From assembly GCA_005784505.1 (NCBI GenBank), contig VCAZ01000021.1:4219308-4283307 (forward strand): DNA of 64,000 nt. The letters are read 5' to 3'. This document shows positions 40,403-46,856 of the stretch, piece by piece. The notes beneath the pieces were generated by a model that did no database searches, was not told where the DNA came from, and saw nothing but the letters and a program-made list of their open reading frames with translations. A program made the position numbers and the translations under genes. This stretch comes from Bagarius yarrelli (lineage: Eukaryota; Chordata; Actinopteri; Siluriformes; Sisoridae). Position 1 is the first letter of the stretch. The number at the start of each line of letters is the position of its first letter.

Positions 40403-43400
40403 CTCACTGTCTCTCTCGTTCCCTTTTTTTCTTTCTCTCTCTCTCTCTTTCTTTTCCTCACACATTCTCACTGTTCAGTGTCATAAACACATCTCTAACA
40501 ATTACATGATGTGTTTAAATGAAATTGTATTGTCTGTGTTTCTGTCATTAATATAAAAGGCCTTTTATTATATAAAGGGCTGACTCTCCACTGCAGGATT
40601 CTGTTTAATAAGATTTAAATTCCGTTAAACTGGGTCTAGTTGCCTTCCGTTCATTATCGCTGGCAGAATCAGTCATAATGAGGACCGGGAGTTTAAATGT
40701 GTTTATTTAGACCTATTTAGATTAAGCTTTAACTAAATGCCAGCTACGTTTAAAGCTTTCAGCAATATGCATTTGGCGAGTAAAGCTTTGTTTCCTCTGG
40801 CATGCTTTCAACACACTTTATGGTGATTGGGTGTTTCATTTTTAAATGCTTAATACATCCGAAATATCCCTGATACTAAGTTTAATACAAATTGGTCCAT
40901 CAATTCTATTTCTGTATGCAATTAGTAAAGCAGTAATCTAATAAACATTGATGCAGCTAGGAATTCTGGGTTGTGCTTGATAATACAATGCACAGAATAG
41001 AAGCATTTGTATTCTACTTTAGCTGTAAATGAGCTTTTTTTTTAGAACAAGTTCCATCTGGATATAAGGTGTATTTGTTCAAAGCTCTTTTTTTTTAAAT
41101 CACTATGTATTTAGGAGAATTTAGCTATTTAGTCAAATGTGTATTCTGTGGAAGCGTGACATTAGTGTGTGATATTTCCATCCTTGTGGCTTTTTACAAG
41201 ATATAAAAATGCGGAAACATGTGCTTGGTTCTCATGAGGTAAACTGCAGCCTTTTGTTTAAAAAAAAGGCTTCCATTGTGTTTCTAAGGTTAAAGCGAGG
41301 GTTAGATTTAGGAGTAGCAGAGTATTAATTACCAGCATTAACAGTGGTGCTAGCGGTAAGACAGACAAGTGTGTGCGTGTGTGAGAATGACTGCCTGGTG
41401 CACGCACTGCTTGAGGGAACTCGTAAATCAGCTTTCATTAAGAAGGGTTTAGTGCATGTTCTTGATTTGCTCTGGAAGTGCCACAAGGGCCCATTAAAGC
41501 CTCCGCAGCGAGAGGAAAGTGAAGCTAATGCGGTGGTTTGCACTGTTAAATCTCTGTCGCAGGATGTAAGGCCGTGTGACGGTCCGTATTGATGACTGTA
41601 GAAAGCATGATTTAGCTTAAGCAACAGTACATAAAACATGCACAAATTATGGGTTCTACAGTTATAATGTCGGTTATGGATAATAATGTTGAAAATGTGT
41701 GGAGGTGTGTGTGTTTGCAGGAAAGCTTGTAATATTTTCTCATCTTTTACACTTTTTTTTTTTTTTTTTACTTCGTACTGCAGTCAGAACAGCCAAGTCC
41801 TGCCAGCTCCAGCTCCAGTTCCAGTTCAGGATACAGACCTACACACAAGCGACAGGGTAAACCCAACTCTCATCAGGGACTCTGCTTTATTTCCTCTGGC
41901 ATGATTTTAAAATACTTCACACTGAATAGTTGTTATTCTATGTTTTGGTATATTTAGTTTTTAATACTCCCAGATTAGCATTACTGGCATTTGAAGTTAC
42001 AACAGTAAATAGTATGATAGTTTTGATACTTATTTTAATTATTTTATTAAATTACTGATAAACCTGTAAGCATTTCCATCTTTTTGTGCTGCTAGTACAG
42101 CAGTTTTACTGCAAGAATTGTGTACTGAGAATTCTGCATCAATTCTTGCAGTTACGGTCTGTGCCTTATGAATCAGCAAAATATCAGAAACGCTGTACAG
42201 GACATCTATAAATGGAAATTAGGATCCTACTACTTGTAAATCTGCTGTAAAATAAGCTTTTTTTTGATCAGTGTGTACAGTAATCAGCCATAACATTAAA
42301 ACACTGACATGTTCATCGTATAAGATTTAATGATCTCATTACTATAGTACCTTTTGCAGGGTGGATTATGAGTCTGACTGACTTTTTTTTTGGCTTTAAA
42401 GGGCCAAATTATAATAGTTTAATGACGTGATATTAAATTAACCTTGAATGGGTAAGTGCATCTCCCTAACAGCAGGGCTTGTGAGGTGTTTCCTAGGATT
42501 CAGTGGTTAGTACCTATTAAAAAGGTACAAGAACCAGTAGCAGGGTTACAAGCACCCAAAGCTCATCTATATGGATATACAGTGAAGACAAGCCTATGAT
42601 AAAAGGTGCCAAAACATACAGTGGGCTCATGCTGACCCCTGTACCTCAGCGACAACTTAAAATATGCATGTGGGCATCGGTTCTGGACCCTGAAACAATA
42701 AATGTCAACTTACATCATGTGAACTTCCAAGTGCATGTGCATCACTTGGATGCAAAGAGATGGCACCACGATGCACTATGGGGAGGATGGTAAGCTAGGG
42801 GAGGCAATGTGGTGTCCTGTGCAATGTTCTGCTGGGAAACCTAGGGTTCTGGCTTTCATGCGGATGTTACTTTGACAGGTACCACCTACCCAAACGTTTT
42901 TTGGTACTGACCTCTTTAAGCAGGCTAATGTCTTGCCACACTGCAAAAAGAGTTTGGAAATGATTTAAATCATCCCAAATTTTCCAAGCCCAAATTTGAT
43001 TTGATTGCATGTTTTAGCTAAAAACGGTGGCTGGATTGATGCCCCATATCACAACTTACAGGATGTATGAGACCTTCCAGTGTCTTATGAACTGCACGCC
43101 TTAATAGCTCAAAGCTGTTTTGGTGGCAGAGAATTCTACACAATAGTGGTGTTAATGTTCTGGCTTATCAATTTTAGTAGGGTTGTTCTACCTTTGCTGG
43201 TTAGTCAGTTCTGCATTTAATGGCACCCTCTGTAAATATATGGACATAAATGCTGTAAACACTCAAGTGATTGTTTTTTTTTTTGTTATAGGAGCATTAA
43301 CCATATTTTATTCATGAATACATGGTTTTTCAATAATTGTGAAAAATGAAAAGCCAGTAAGATTGATAACCTTAAAGACAATTATCATAATCTTGTATAT

Positions 43401-45088
43401 GTATCTTCATCAAGGGTGCCAAAAATCCTGGAACTGACTAGGTAACTAGTCAGTAACACACTAGTAACTAGTGTGTTTGTTTTAAACGCGGCATGTAAAA
43501 TAGTTGTTTATTGTTGTGCACGTTTGTGTGGTAGTGCTGGGTCCTTTACAGACGATAATACCAGATTTGCACTCGGATGACAATGAAGACGAGTCAGAGG
43601 AGGAAGAGGACAACGACATAGACTCAGACATGGAGCGTCCCTTACACACCCATATGACTCATCGCCATCGCAGGTGAATTTTTTTTTTTCTAGTATTTGT
43701 TTCCCAAAAATGTCAATTTTATGGGTACTGTAAATTGTTTTAATCCAAGCTATTATAAATTATTAAAATATTATAATTACAGATGTTCTAGTTTATCTAC
43801 AAGCACTAGTTCAAATTTTGACCCTTTTTTTTTTTTGGGTCTACCAGATCTATATATTAGTTTTATTTGCTGTATGTATAGTTTTGCTAAAATTCTGGTG
43901 TAAGGAAATGTCTGGAAGGCGGCACACTTCAGATGCAATATCGTGCTAAATTTCTCTGCTCTGGTTTTAGGGTAAGTTTAAGTGATGGCAGTGACAGTGA
44001 GAATAGCTCCATCTCCTCACTACTCCCACACAATGAAGCCCCACCTCTTCTCAAGGCCAGCAATAATCAGGTAAAACCCACGCTGTCATTTAGTGTACTA
44101 TGTTTTAAACCCTTTTAAAGCCCTTATTCAAAGGTATTTTTACAATAATAAGAAATTAAAACAATAAAATTTTAAATAGTTATAACACAAATACCCCAAA
44201 AAATCCAAAGTTTCTGACTTAAAAAGAATTTATTGTATTTTTATGTAGCAAGGAAGACTTGGAATGACAAATAGGTTACAAAAAAGTGATTTGGTAGTTT
44301 TACATTTTTATAAAGCATAAACAATTTCTTTATCGAACTGTTTAAGAAATATTCTCAATGAAGTTCCTGCTGCTCTTTTCTATTTAAATATTTGAGCCTG
44401 ATTTATTCTGGAGATATTTGTTGTGGTCTTTATTAGACAGTCTTACCAGAATTTCAGGTTCAAATTCCTGATTTTATGGCAGCTGTACCAAAAACATAAT
44501 TGCAATGCTTGTGAGGTATGTACAGTAAAGTTCTGGCCTTAAGTAAAACATTGCACCACAAAGTCTATTTATTTAGAGAAAAACATCAGGTGACTCACCT
44601 GCCACGGTTCGTAGGGATTGGTCAAGAAAGCAGAGAGATTGGTTCAATTCGCTTAATAGTTCCTATATGGAATTTTTAGAGTTAAATGATTAATTACAGT
44701 TATTTTATAAGGTTATTTCTTGTGTTTCAAAATGCATTTGTTCTACATAAATGTCTTTTTTCTTTCTTTTTTTTTTAGATTCTAGAGGTAAAGAGTCCTA
44801 TGAAGCAGACAAAAGTGGATAAAAACAAGAATATCGACTGTGACAAGGTGATTTGTTTATATGAACTGTAATATCCACTGCACTAGAAGACGACGGTTAC
44901 TGGATTTAAATGGTGAACTTTTCAGTTATAAAGCATGTGTTGTGGTGTTTTAGGCATACTTGGATGAACTGGTGGAACTCCATAGAAGACTAATGGCACT
45001 ACGAGAGAGGCACATACTACAGCAGGTACTGTGTTTACATTTATAAGAGAAATTTAAGTAAAGTTTTGTGGGAAGTTCTGAGGAGGTG

Positions 45089-45131
<43 letters not shown>

Positions 45132-46172
45132 AAAAAGCAAAAAAAGCAGCGCATTTTGTAACCTTATGAAAAAAATCCTTAATGCAAAAAATGGGTTTAA
45201 CCATATAACTAAAACGATTTATCATCTATTCTATTGTTTGCTTTCCCATGAAGTTGGCAGTCATGATACTTTGAGGCCCAGTAGTTGCGACTAAATGGAC
45301 AATCAGGTTCGGAAAAATCTGAATGTTTTTGAGATTTCTAAAAAAAAAAAATAAATAAAAGCATGTAAATATGACAAAAGCCAACAAAACTCTAAAGCCT
45401 TATTACATTTTTCATCTGCTTTTGAAATTTTACCTAGTTTGCTTATCAAGTCTGTTAAATAGGAATGCATTGATTATTTAACAATATTTTTGACATTTCT
45501 AATATATATATCAAACCTCCATCCAGACAGCAGTTCAGTCACACAAGCAGCTGACTTCTTTCTTAACTGTTGTCATAACAGACCCCTGATTCTCTCTTTT
45601 CCTGGCCTTGGTTCAGCATAGAGACAAGAAATTCCTTCCATATGGGGTCTGGCTTTGTAGTGTGAAAGGGATCAGGTTTGGGTCCCATTACTGTGAGTTT
45701 CATTTATGTATAAACCCTTCCCCCTCGTCAACCTCCTATCCCCTTAATTTGCCCCTCAAACTAAAGCGAGAGGACTGGTACCAATAAGCTGCAGTGGTAG
45801 ACAAGCATCTTTTGCATTACGTTTGGATACATGGCACCATGTGGAGTTTGGGAGTTTTTCATTTTCACTGAAGACTTGTTTAAGCAAGGTTATTTGTTAT
45901 ATTCAGACACGTTTCCCTTAAACCTGGTTTTATTTAACCTGGATATAAGAATGAGAGTTAATATAGGGCTAAAATACAGTGCTGATCACTTTCATGTGCT
46001 TGTATTGCTGATTCTCTTTGTCCTCTATTTTTGCTTCCAGATTGTAAACCTCATTGAAGAAACTGGACATTTTCACATCACAAACACAACCTTTGACTTT
46101 GATCTTTGCTCCTTGGACAAAACCACAGTTCGAAAGCTGCAGAGCTACCTAGAAACGTCCGGAACATCTTGA
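3458..46172 (+). CDS. mllt3: Mllt3 / AF9, YEATS-domain chromatin reader (13-exon gene, full coding span)
   Basis: AF9 reads acetylated and crotonylated histone H3 lysines through its YEATS domain and recruits AFF-family scaffolds with P-TEFb, or DOT1L, BCOR and CBX8, through its C-terminal AHD; it acts in the nucleus in transcription elongation. The joined exons give 574 aa (587 with the candidate micro-exon) against 568 for human AF9. The YEATS pocket residues known from human AF9 are all present at the same positions: F28, H56, S58, F59, G77, Y78, A79 and D103. A basic nuclear-localisation-type motif KKRK lies near residues 302-305, a Ser run at 388-395, an acidic stretch at about 419-438, and the AHD at about 506-574. 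AF9 rather than ENL is indicated by the YEATS segment with FHLHESF and by the C-terminus ending SYLETSGTS. All exon junctions are GT-AG and phase-consistent. Exons 5 and 6 are additional to the human AF9 layout. Confidence 0.97.
3470..3896 (+). other. mllt3: mllt3 intron 1
   Basis: 427 nt from donor GTGAGTAAG to acceptor TTGCAG. CpG-rich in its first 280 nt. A (TTTA)n run at about 3854-3880 supplies the pyrimidine-rich region in front of the acceptor. Confidence 0.9.
3897..4077 (+). CDS. mllt3: mllt3 exon 2, N-terminal half of YEATS domain
   Basis: Follows the acceptor TTGCAG at 3891-3896 and ends in phase 1 before GTGCGTG. It encodes residues 5-64, starting GAVQVKLELGHRAQ, including F28, the FTHDWMVFVRGPE core and H56/S58/F59 of the aromatic acyl-lysine cage. 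Near-identical to human AF9. Confidence 0.97.
4143..4190. repeat. (TG)n microsatellite
   Basis: TG run with a few interruptions, shortly after exon 2. Confidence 0.9.
4318..4440 (-). mobile_element. SINE fragment (minus strand)
   Basis: Contains GGGTTAAGGGCC, CTCAGGGGCCCA and ACCTTAACAGCTGAGCTACCAC, the reverse complement of the tRNA-like head of the same SINE family seen at 2492 and 63411. Confidence 0.6.
5009..5039. repeat. Poly(T) tract
   Basis: Uninterrupted run of about 31 T in intron 2. Confidence 0.9.
5585..5616. repeat. (TG)n microsatellite
   Basis: About 16 TG units in intron 2. Confidence 0.95.
6143..6266 (+). mobile_element. tRNA-derived SINE copy
   Basis: The head GTGGTACAGTGGTTAAGGTG and TTGGAAGATCGTGAATTTAAAT (decayed B box) are followed by a tail with AATAAGGCATCTGTCGAATGCC. 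Same family as 63411-63531. Confidence 0.65.
8505..9096. mobile_element. Internally deleted Tc1-like transposon
   Basis: The left end carries ATTAATAGAAACACCTGT, then AATCAGCCAATCACATGGCAGC. The right part has GCCCATCTGGCATCAACATCCAT and ends ATGCTCATAATAAAGTGCTC. These are recognisable pieces of a common fish Tc1-like element whose ends read TTTATTAGGAACACCTG. The central transposase region is missing or too decayed to read. Confidence 0.65.
9780..10010. other. Non-repetitive block in intron 2, possible conserved element
   Basis: Balanced base composition, no simple repeats, no recognisable transposon and no supported ORF. It differs from the AT-rich surroundings. Conservation is only suspected. 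Confidence 0.25.
11130..11310. other. Non-repetitive block in intron 2, possible conserved element
   Basis: Complex, moderately GC-rich sequence before a purine-rich GGGAGGGA-type tract at 11285-11360. Open frames run through it on both strands, but there is no recognisable domain or splice structure, so it is not called coding. Confidence 0.25.
11859..11904. repeat. (TA)n(CA)n compound microsatellite
   Basis: A TA run passes directly into a CA run. Confidence 0.95.
13715..14097. mobile_element. hAT-like non-autonomous TIR element
   Basis: Begins TAGGGCGTCACGATAT and ends ATATCGTGCATCCCTA, imperfect inverted repeats of about 16 bp. The TAGGGNTGCACGATAT terminus is frequent in fish genomes. 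Flanking 8-mers match only partly, so target duplication is uncertain. Confidence 0.6.
15670..16115. mobile_element. Probable decayed DNA transposon
   Basis: Contains ATACTTAGTATCCGAAATTCGG and CACGTGACAATATTAACATGGC, and ends near CATACATACGTAAGTAGTA. I recognise these as parts of a dispersed fish repeat, but its ends are not clean. Confidence 0.4.
17693..17728. repeat. Poly(T) tract
   Basis: 36 consecutive T. Confidence 0.95.
17816..17866. repeat. (TA)n microsatellite
   Basis: Two TA runs split by TTTAAATGA. Confidence 0.95.
17891..18182. mobile_element. Decayed TIR element
   Basis: The left end TAGGACTGTGTAAA and the right end CCAATACACAGCCCTTA are imperfect inverted repeats. Internal GATACG and TATCGATA motifs fit a common fish element with AGGGCTGTGTATTGGCAA termini. 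Confidence 0.5.
18235..18257. repeat. (CAC)n microsatellite
   Basis: Trinucleotide CAC run. Confidence 0.85.
19640..19890. other. Non-repetitive block in intron 2, possible conserved element
   Basis: Complex sequence without simple repeats or recognisable transposon termini. The open frame across it lacks any recognisable domain. Confidence 0.25.
20960..21440. mobile_element. Possible decayed DNA transposon
   Basis: The right part has GGACCAAATAAACCAG and CTACAAATGTGAACACACCC, and the interior has GGACCAAGAACAGGAC. These resemble a dispersed fish element ending in GTGAACGCACCC. A matching left terminus is not visible. Confidence 0.3.
21840..22130. other. Non-repetitive block in intron 2, possible conserved element
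   Basis: Complex sequence interrupted only by a short CT/GA-rich run (21917-21943). Opposed open frames lack recognisable domains. Confidence 0.25.
24005..24125. mobile_element. Mariner/Tc1-type non-autonomous fragment
   Basis: Contains AAGCTCAGGGCTTTGTTCAC, AAGGGGCATTGTCATGCTG and ATTACAGTATACAAAGAAT. These belong to the dispersed fish element also seen at 28700-28900 and 63765-63853. Confidence 0.5.
24461..24543 (+). CDS. mllt3: mllt3 exon 3, YEATS domain centre
   Basis: Acceptor TTGACAG ends at 24460 and donor GTATTT starts at 24544. It encodes V65 (split codon) to K92 and contains the ESGYAGF motif, whose G77-Y78-A79 line the acyl-lysine channel. The short 89-nt intron that follows is typical of compact fish introns. 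Confidence 0.97.
24633..24776 (+). CDS. mllt3: mllt3 exon 4, end of YEATS domain
   Basis: Acceptor at 24631-24632 and donor GTAATT at 24777; 48 codons, phase 0 at both ends. It encodes residues 93-140 from EEPKKVRFDYD to LLKAGG, including D103. The VRFDYDLFLHLEGHPPVNHL stretch is AF9-type; human ENL has different residues in this segment. Confidence 0.97.
24777..26993 (+). other. mllt3: mllt3 intron 4
   Basis: 2.2 kb between exon 4 and the candidate micro-exon (2.4 kb to exon 6 if that is skipped). It contains the TIR element at 25686-26122. The last 120 nt before the micro-exon are pyrimidine-rich and free of repeats. Confidence 0.85.
25686..26122. mobile_element. TIR element with GGATGCACC termini
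   Basis: The left end AAGGATGCACCAATACCA and the right end TGGTATCTGTGCATCCTT are inverted repeats differing at 2 of 18 positions. The element is 437 bp with no transposase frame. The terminus type is common among fish hAT-like elements. Confidence 0.7.
26994..27032 (+). CDS. mllt3: mllt3 candidate micro-exon 5 (39 nt, in frame)
   Basis: A 13-codon segment reading QRDPHKRSSEDSK lies between an acceptor TTTTGATAG, preceded by a pyrimidine-rich tract, and a strong donor GTAAGG at 27033. It is phase 0 at both ends, so inclusion or skipping keeps the frame between exons 4 and 6. Its D-P-x-basic-S pattern faintly recalls the DPNRS that follows the YEATS domain in human AF9. No transcript is available here, so it may be alternative, tissue-restricted or a false exon. 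Confidence 0.5.
27171..27299 (+). CDS. mllt3: mllt3 exon 6, ENL-like linker exon
   Basis: Acceptor TGTTCCTCAG ends at 27170 and donor GTTAGT starts at 27300; 43 codons, phase 0 at both ends. It begins VMVMQEG and continues with a Pro/Leu/Ser-rich stretch, then an FSD-x-KK-x-K basic end. This matches the linker just after the YEATS domain of ENL/MLLT1 (VMVMPEG..., FSD-PKK). I recall no equivalent in human AF9, where the YEATS domain is followed directly by DPNRS and poly-Ser. The open frame, splice signals and ENL similarity make it a real exon, perhaps alternative. Confidence 0.88.
27300..29595 (+). other. mllt3: mllt3 intron 6
   Basis: 2.3 kb. The only recognised element is a mariner-type fragment at 28700-28900. 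An open frame at 27688-28104 has no recognisable domain or splice signals and is not called. Confidence 0.85.
28700..28900. mobile_element. Mariner/Tc1-type non-autonomous fragment
   Basis: Contains GGTTGAGGAGGTCTGGGGTG, TTTATTCCGAAAGG, TTCATGGAGCTTTGGGGCTT and GAGGCATTGTCATGCTGGAA. Same family as 24005-24125; the ends are missing. Confidence 0.6.
29596..30186 (+). CDS. mllt3: mllt3 exon 7, large Ser/Lys-rich disordered linker
   Basis: Acceptor TACTTTGCAG ends at 29595 and donor GTAAGT starts at 30187; 197 codons, phase 0. It encodes residues 184-380 (numbering without the micro-exon). It opens with a short mixed Ser/Thr/Asn segment where human AF9 has about 40 serines. KPSKEHKDKPSKDS repeats follow, then GFKEPK, a KKRK nuclear-localisation-type motif near 302-305, and the conserved STLPPFQDVVDPNDSD block at the end. 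Low complexity and charge suggest a disordered nuclear region. Confidence 0.96.
31590..31690. mobile_element. Possible mariner-type fragment
   Basis: AATTGTGTGCTTGTAGCTTT and GTGGTAACAGTTGGAGGAA resemble the right part of the element seen at 28700, next to its terminus. Confidence 0.4.
33850..34110. other. Non-repetitive block in intron 7, possible conserved element
   Basis: Complex, GC-balanced sequence without repeats, transposon ends or coding support, set in AT-rich intron. Confidence 0.3.
34655..35226. mobile_element. Tc1/mariner-type MITE (572 bp)
   Basis: The left end CAGTGGTGCCCTGACTTATG and the right end, reversed CGTTGGTACCTTGACTTACG, form terminal inverted repeats of about 20-22 bp with four mismatches. 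TA dinucleotides at 34653-34654 and 35227-35228 fit TA target duplication. No transposase frame is present. Confidence 0.8.
36740..36756. repeat. Poly(G) tract
   Basis: 17 consecutive G, long for a non-GC-rich region and able to form a G-quadruplex. Confidence 0.9.
37120..37380 (-). mobile_element. SINE-like dispersed repeat (minus strand)
   Basis: Reads TTCATTGTCATTGTGCAAGG, then GATGCAGCGCCCCTGGAGCA, GGGTTAAGGGTCTTGCTCAG and CACCTTAACCATTTGAGCCA. The last part is the reverse complement of a tRNA-like SINE head. It is a familiar fish repeat arrangement. Confidence 0.65.
38059..38164. repeat. 22-bp inverted repeat with 62-nt spacer
   Basis: Arms at 38059-38080 and 38143-38164 match at 21 of 22 positions (core CTGATCTGTGATGTGA). 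Weaker complementarity continues outward for about 20 nt, suggesting a small palindromic MITE. Confidence 0.7.
38890..38963. repeat. 26-bp hairpin-forming inverted repeat with 22-nt loop
   Basis: Arms 38890-38915 and 38938-38963 pair at every position as RNA, with two G-U wobbles, and four further pairs form beyond one mismatch. Core arm sequence CTTAACAGTTTCCATATATA. It could be a MITE, a structural element or a small-RNA precursor. Confidence 0.75.
39050..39620. other. Non-repetitive block in intron 7, possible conserved element
   Basis: About 570 nt without simple repeats or transposon ends, rich in homeodomain-type TTAATTA/TAATTAG cores. No supported ORF. Conservation is suspected only. 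Confidence 0.3.
40024..40058. repeat. (CT)n microsatellite
   Basis: About 17 CT units. Confidence 0.95.
40370..40398. repeat. (CT)n microsatellite
   Basis: About 14 CT units, followed by further CT-rich sequence to about 40460. Confidence 0.95.
41784..41856 (+). CDS. mllt3: mllt3 exon 8, SEQPSPA and serine run
   Basis: A long T tract and TACTGCAG precede it; the donor GTAAAC starts at 41857. It encodes residues 381-404 plus one base. SEQPSPA is followed by eight serines written with alternating AGC/AGT and TCC/TCA codons, then GYRPTHKRQ. The same SEQPSPASS segment is found in human AF9. Confidence 0.94.
42276..43171 (+). mobile_element. Decayed Tc1-like transposon with transposase remnant
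   Basis: The left end TACAGTAATCAGCCATAACATT and the right end GTTAATGTTCTGGCTTATCA are imperfect inverted repeats. Between them are recognisable pieces of a fish Tc1 transposase gene: CATGCTGACCCCTGTACCTC, CTTACATCATGTG, AGAGATGGCACCACGATGC, GCAATGTTCTGCTGGGAAAC and ACGTTTTTTGGTACTGACC. About 0.9 kb against roughly 1.2 kb for intact copies. Deletions, frameshifts and stops make it a pseudogene. Confidence 0.8.
43433..43454. repeat. Perfect 9-bp stem hairpin, 4-nt loop
   Basis: Arms ACTGACTAG and CTAGTCAGT around loop GTAA, in intron 8. Confidence 0.9.
43455..43477. repeat. Perfect 10-bp stem hairpin, 3-nt loop
   Basis: Arms AACACACTAG and CTAGTGTGTT around loop TAA, directly abutting the previous hairpin and ending 58 nt before exon 9. 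Confidence 0.9.
43535..43673 (+). CDS. mllt3: mllt3 exon 9, acidic linker
   Basis: Starts after GTGTGGTAG and ends in phase 2 before GTGAATT. Only this acceptor restores the phase left by exon 8: the later CAG at 43549-43551 would shift the frame. It encodes GPLQTIIPDLHSDD, then an acidic run of Glu/Asp to DMERP at residue 440. Next comes a His-rich HTHMTHRHRR in place of the Gly/Ser/Arg segment of human AF9. Confidence 0.93.
43674..43970 (+). other. mllt3: mllt3 intron 9
   Basis: 297 nt, AT-rich; donor GTGAATT and acceptor GGTTTTAG. Nothing else is recognised. Confidence 0.9.
43971..44070 (+). CDS. mllt3: mllt3 exon 10, SLSDGSDSE linker
   Basis: Acceptor GGTTTTAG ends at 43970 and donor GTAAAA starts at 44071. 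It completes R451 and encodes VSLSDGSDSENSS to LLKASNNQ (residues 452-484). It closely matches human AF9 RVSLSDGSDSESSS and PPPLLKTNNNQ. Confidence 0.95.
44071..44778 (+). other. mllt3: mllt3 intron 10
   Basis: 708 nt, AT-rich, ending in a strong T tract before the exon 11 acceptor. No repeat family recognised. Confidence 0.9.
44779..44847 (+). CDS. mllt3: mllt3 exon 11, ILEVKSP linker before AHD
   Basis: Acceptor (T)nAG ends at 44778 and donor GTGATT starts at 44848; 23 codons. It encodes ILEVKSPMKQTKVDK to CDK (residues 485-507), a basic segment leading into the AHD and matching human AF9 ILEVKSPIKQSK. Confidence 0.95.
44954..45025 (+). CDS. mllt3: mllt3 exon 12, first part of the AHD
   Basis: Acceptor GTTTTAG ends at 44953 and donor GTACTG starts at 45026. 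Its 24 codons encode AYLDELVELHRRLMALRERH and ILQQ (residues 508-531), helix 1 of the ANC1-homology domain. One change from human AF9 is visible (Ala for Thr after RRLM), as in ENL. Confidence 0.97.
45026..46040 (+). other. mllt3: mllt3 intron 12
   Basis: 1.0 kb between the two AHD exons. It contains a 36-nt poly(A) run (45095-45130) and otherwise non-repetitive AT-rich DNA. Confidence 0.9.
45095..45130. repeat. Poly(A) tract
   Basis: 36 consecutive A, 69 nt after exon 12. Confidence 0.95.
46041..46172 (+). CDS. mllt3: mllt3 exon 13, end of the AHD and stop codon
   Basis: Acceptor TTGCTTCCAG ends at 46040. It encodes IVNLIEETGHFHITNTTFDFD to LETSGTS and stops at TGA 46170-46172. The AHD folds onto short hydrophobic peptides of AFF4, DOT1L, BCOR or CBX8; the TTFDFDLCSLD segment is part of that site in human AF9. 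The sequence is identical to human AF9 over this exon as far as I can recall. Confidence 0.98.
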   Translation: MVNLIEETGHFHITNTTFDFDLCSLDKTTVRKLQSYLETSGTS

Positions 46173-46856
46173 AGACTTGTGCAGCTGGCTGCCATGAGCA
46201 GGAACACCAGACCTCCTGAATGTCCTCCTGAATTTGTCTCAATCTACTTGTGGCAATGTTATGGAATCAGCTTCATCCAGAGGACGTAGAGCTACTTTCT
46301 TCTCTCTGTGTTCTTCAGAGATGGATGTGAGATTCTTCCTGTCCACCAGGACTTCACCTGAAAAGCCTTGAATAGTCCAACATTGCCAAAAAAGGGACTA
46401 ATGTTCACGCACCAAAAAAAAAAAAAAAACCCAATGTGCATATTGTTACGATGTGTGAATGATGTTTGGGTCTGTTCTGAGTGACGAATGGATGTCTCAA
46501 TACTGCCTTACACCATTGTCTATTTATTGAGTATGATTTTCAAATGTGTGTGTGTGTGTGTGTGGTGCTTGCTCATGCGCGTGTGCCGGAGCAAATAATA
46601 TTAAAGTTGTGCAAGCACTTGAGCACAGTCATGTCATTGGTGTTTTAAGGTGGTGAAGTGTTCGATTTTGCTCACCAAATCTACCAGTCCCATAATTAAA
46701 AGACTGGATATTTGAAGGCACTGGCTAAATTGTGGTTTTGGAGAAAAGAACCGCTGTAGGACTTACTGCTGTTTCCAGAAAAAGCAATGCCATGAGACAG
46801 AACTTTCACTGCAAGTTTTAAGCAATCATAAATAAAAGCAGTACCAACATTAAAAT
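46173..46856 (+). other. mllt3: mllt3 3' UTR, proximal part
   Basis: Runs from the stop codon to about 20 nt past the first AATAAA at 46831-46836. It contains an A run (46414-46429) and a TG repeat (46546-46563). The UTR may extend much further, since AATAAA also occurs at 47928, 48544, 48676 and 48699. Confidence 0.6.
46831..46836 (+). terminator. mllt3: Candidate proximal poly(A) signal AATAAA
   Basis: First canonical hexamer after the stop codon, about 660 nt downstream. No strong GU-rich element follows at once, so usage is uncertain. Confidence 0.5.

Larger units (their letters stand above)
30187..41783 (+). other. mllt3: mllt3 intron 7 (11.6 kb)
   Basis: Holds mariner-type and TIR-element remnants (31590-31690, 34655-35226), a SINE-like repeat (37120-37380), two inverted repeats (38059-38164, 38890-38963), CT microsatellites (40024-40058, 40370-40398) and a run of 17 G (36740-36756). 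Non-repetitive blocks lie near 33850-34110 and 39050-39620. No other gene is recognised. Confidence 0.85.
41857..43534 (+). other. mllt3: mllt3 intron 8
   Basis: 1.7 kb, more than half of it a decayed Tc1-like transposon (42276-43171). Two perfect hairpins sit shortly before the exon 9 acceptor (43433-43477). Confidence 0.85.

Noticed and set aside
40553..40568. Palindrome ATAAAAGGCCTTTTAT
   Set aside because: Only 16 bp and AT-rich; within chance for 64 kb and without a loop or copies nearby.
43549..43551. Alternative exon 9 acceptor CAG inside the exon
   Set aside because: Using it shifts the frame out of the conserved DLHSDD sequence; the acceptor ending at 43534 keeps it.
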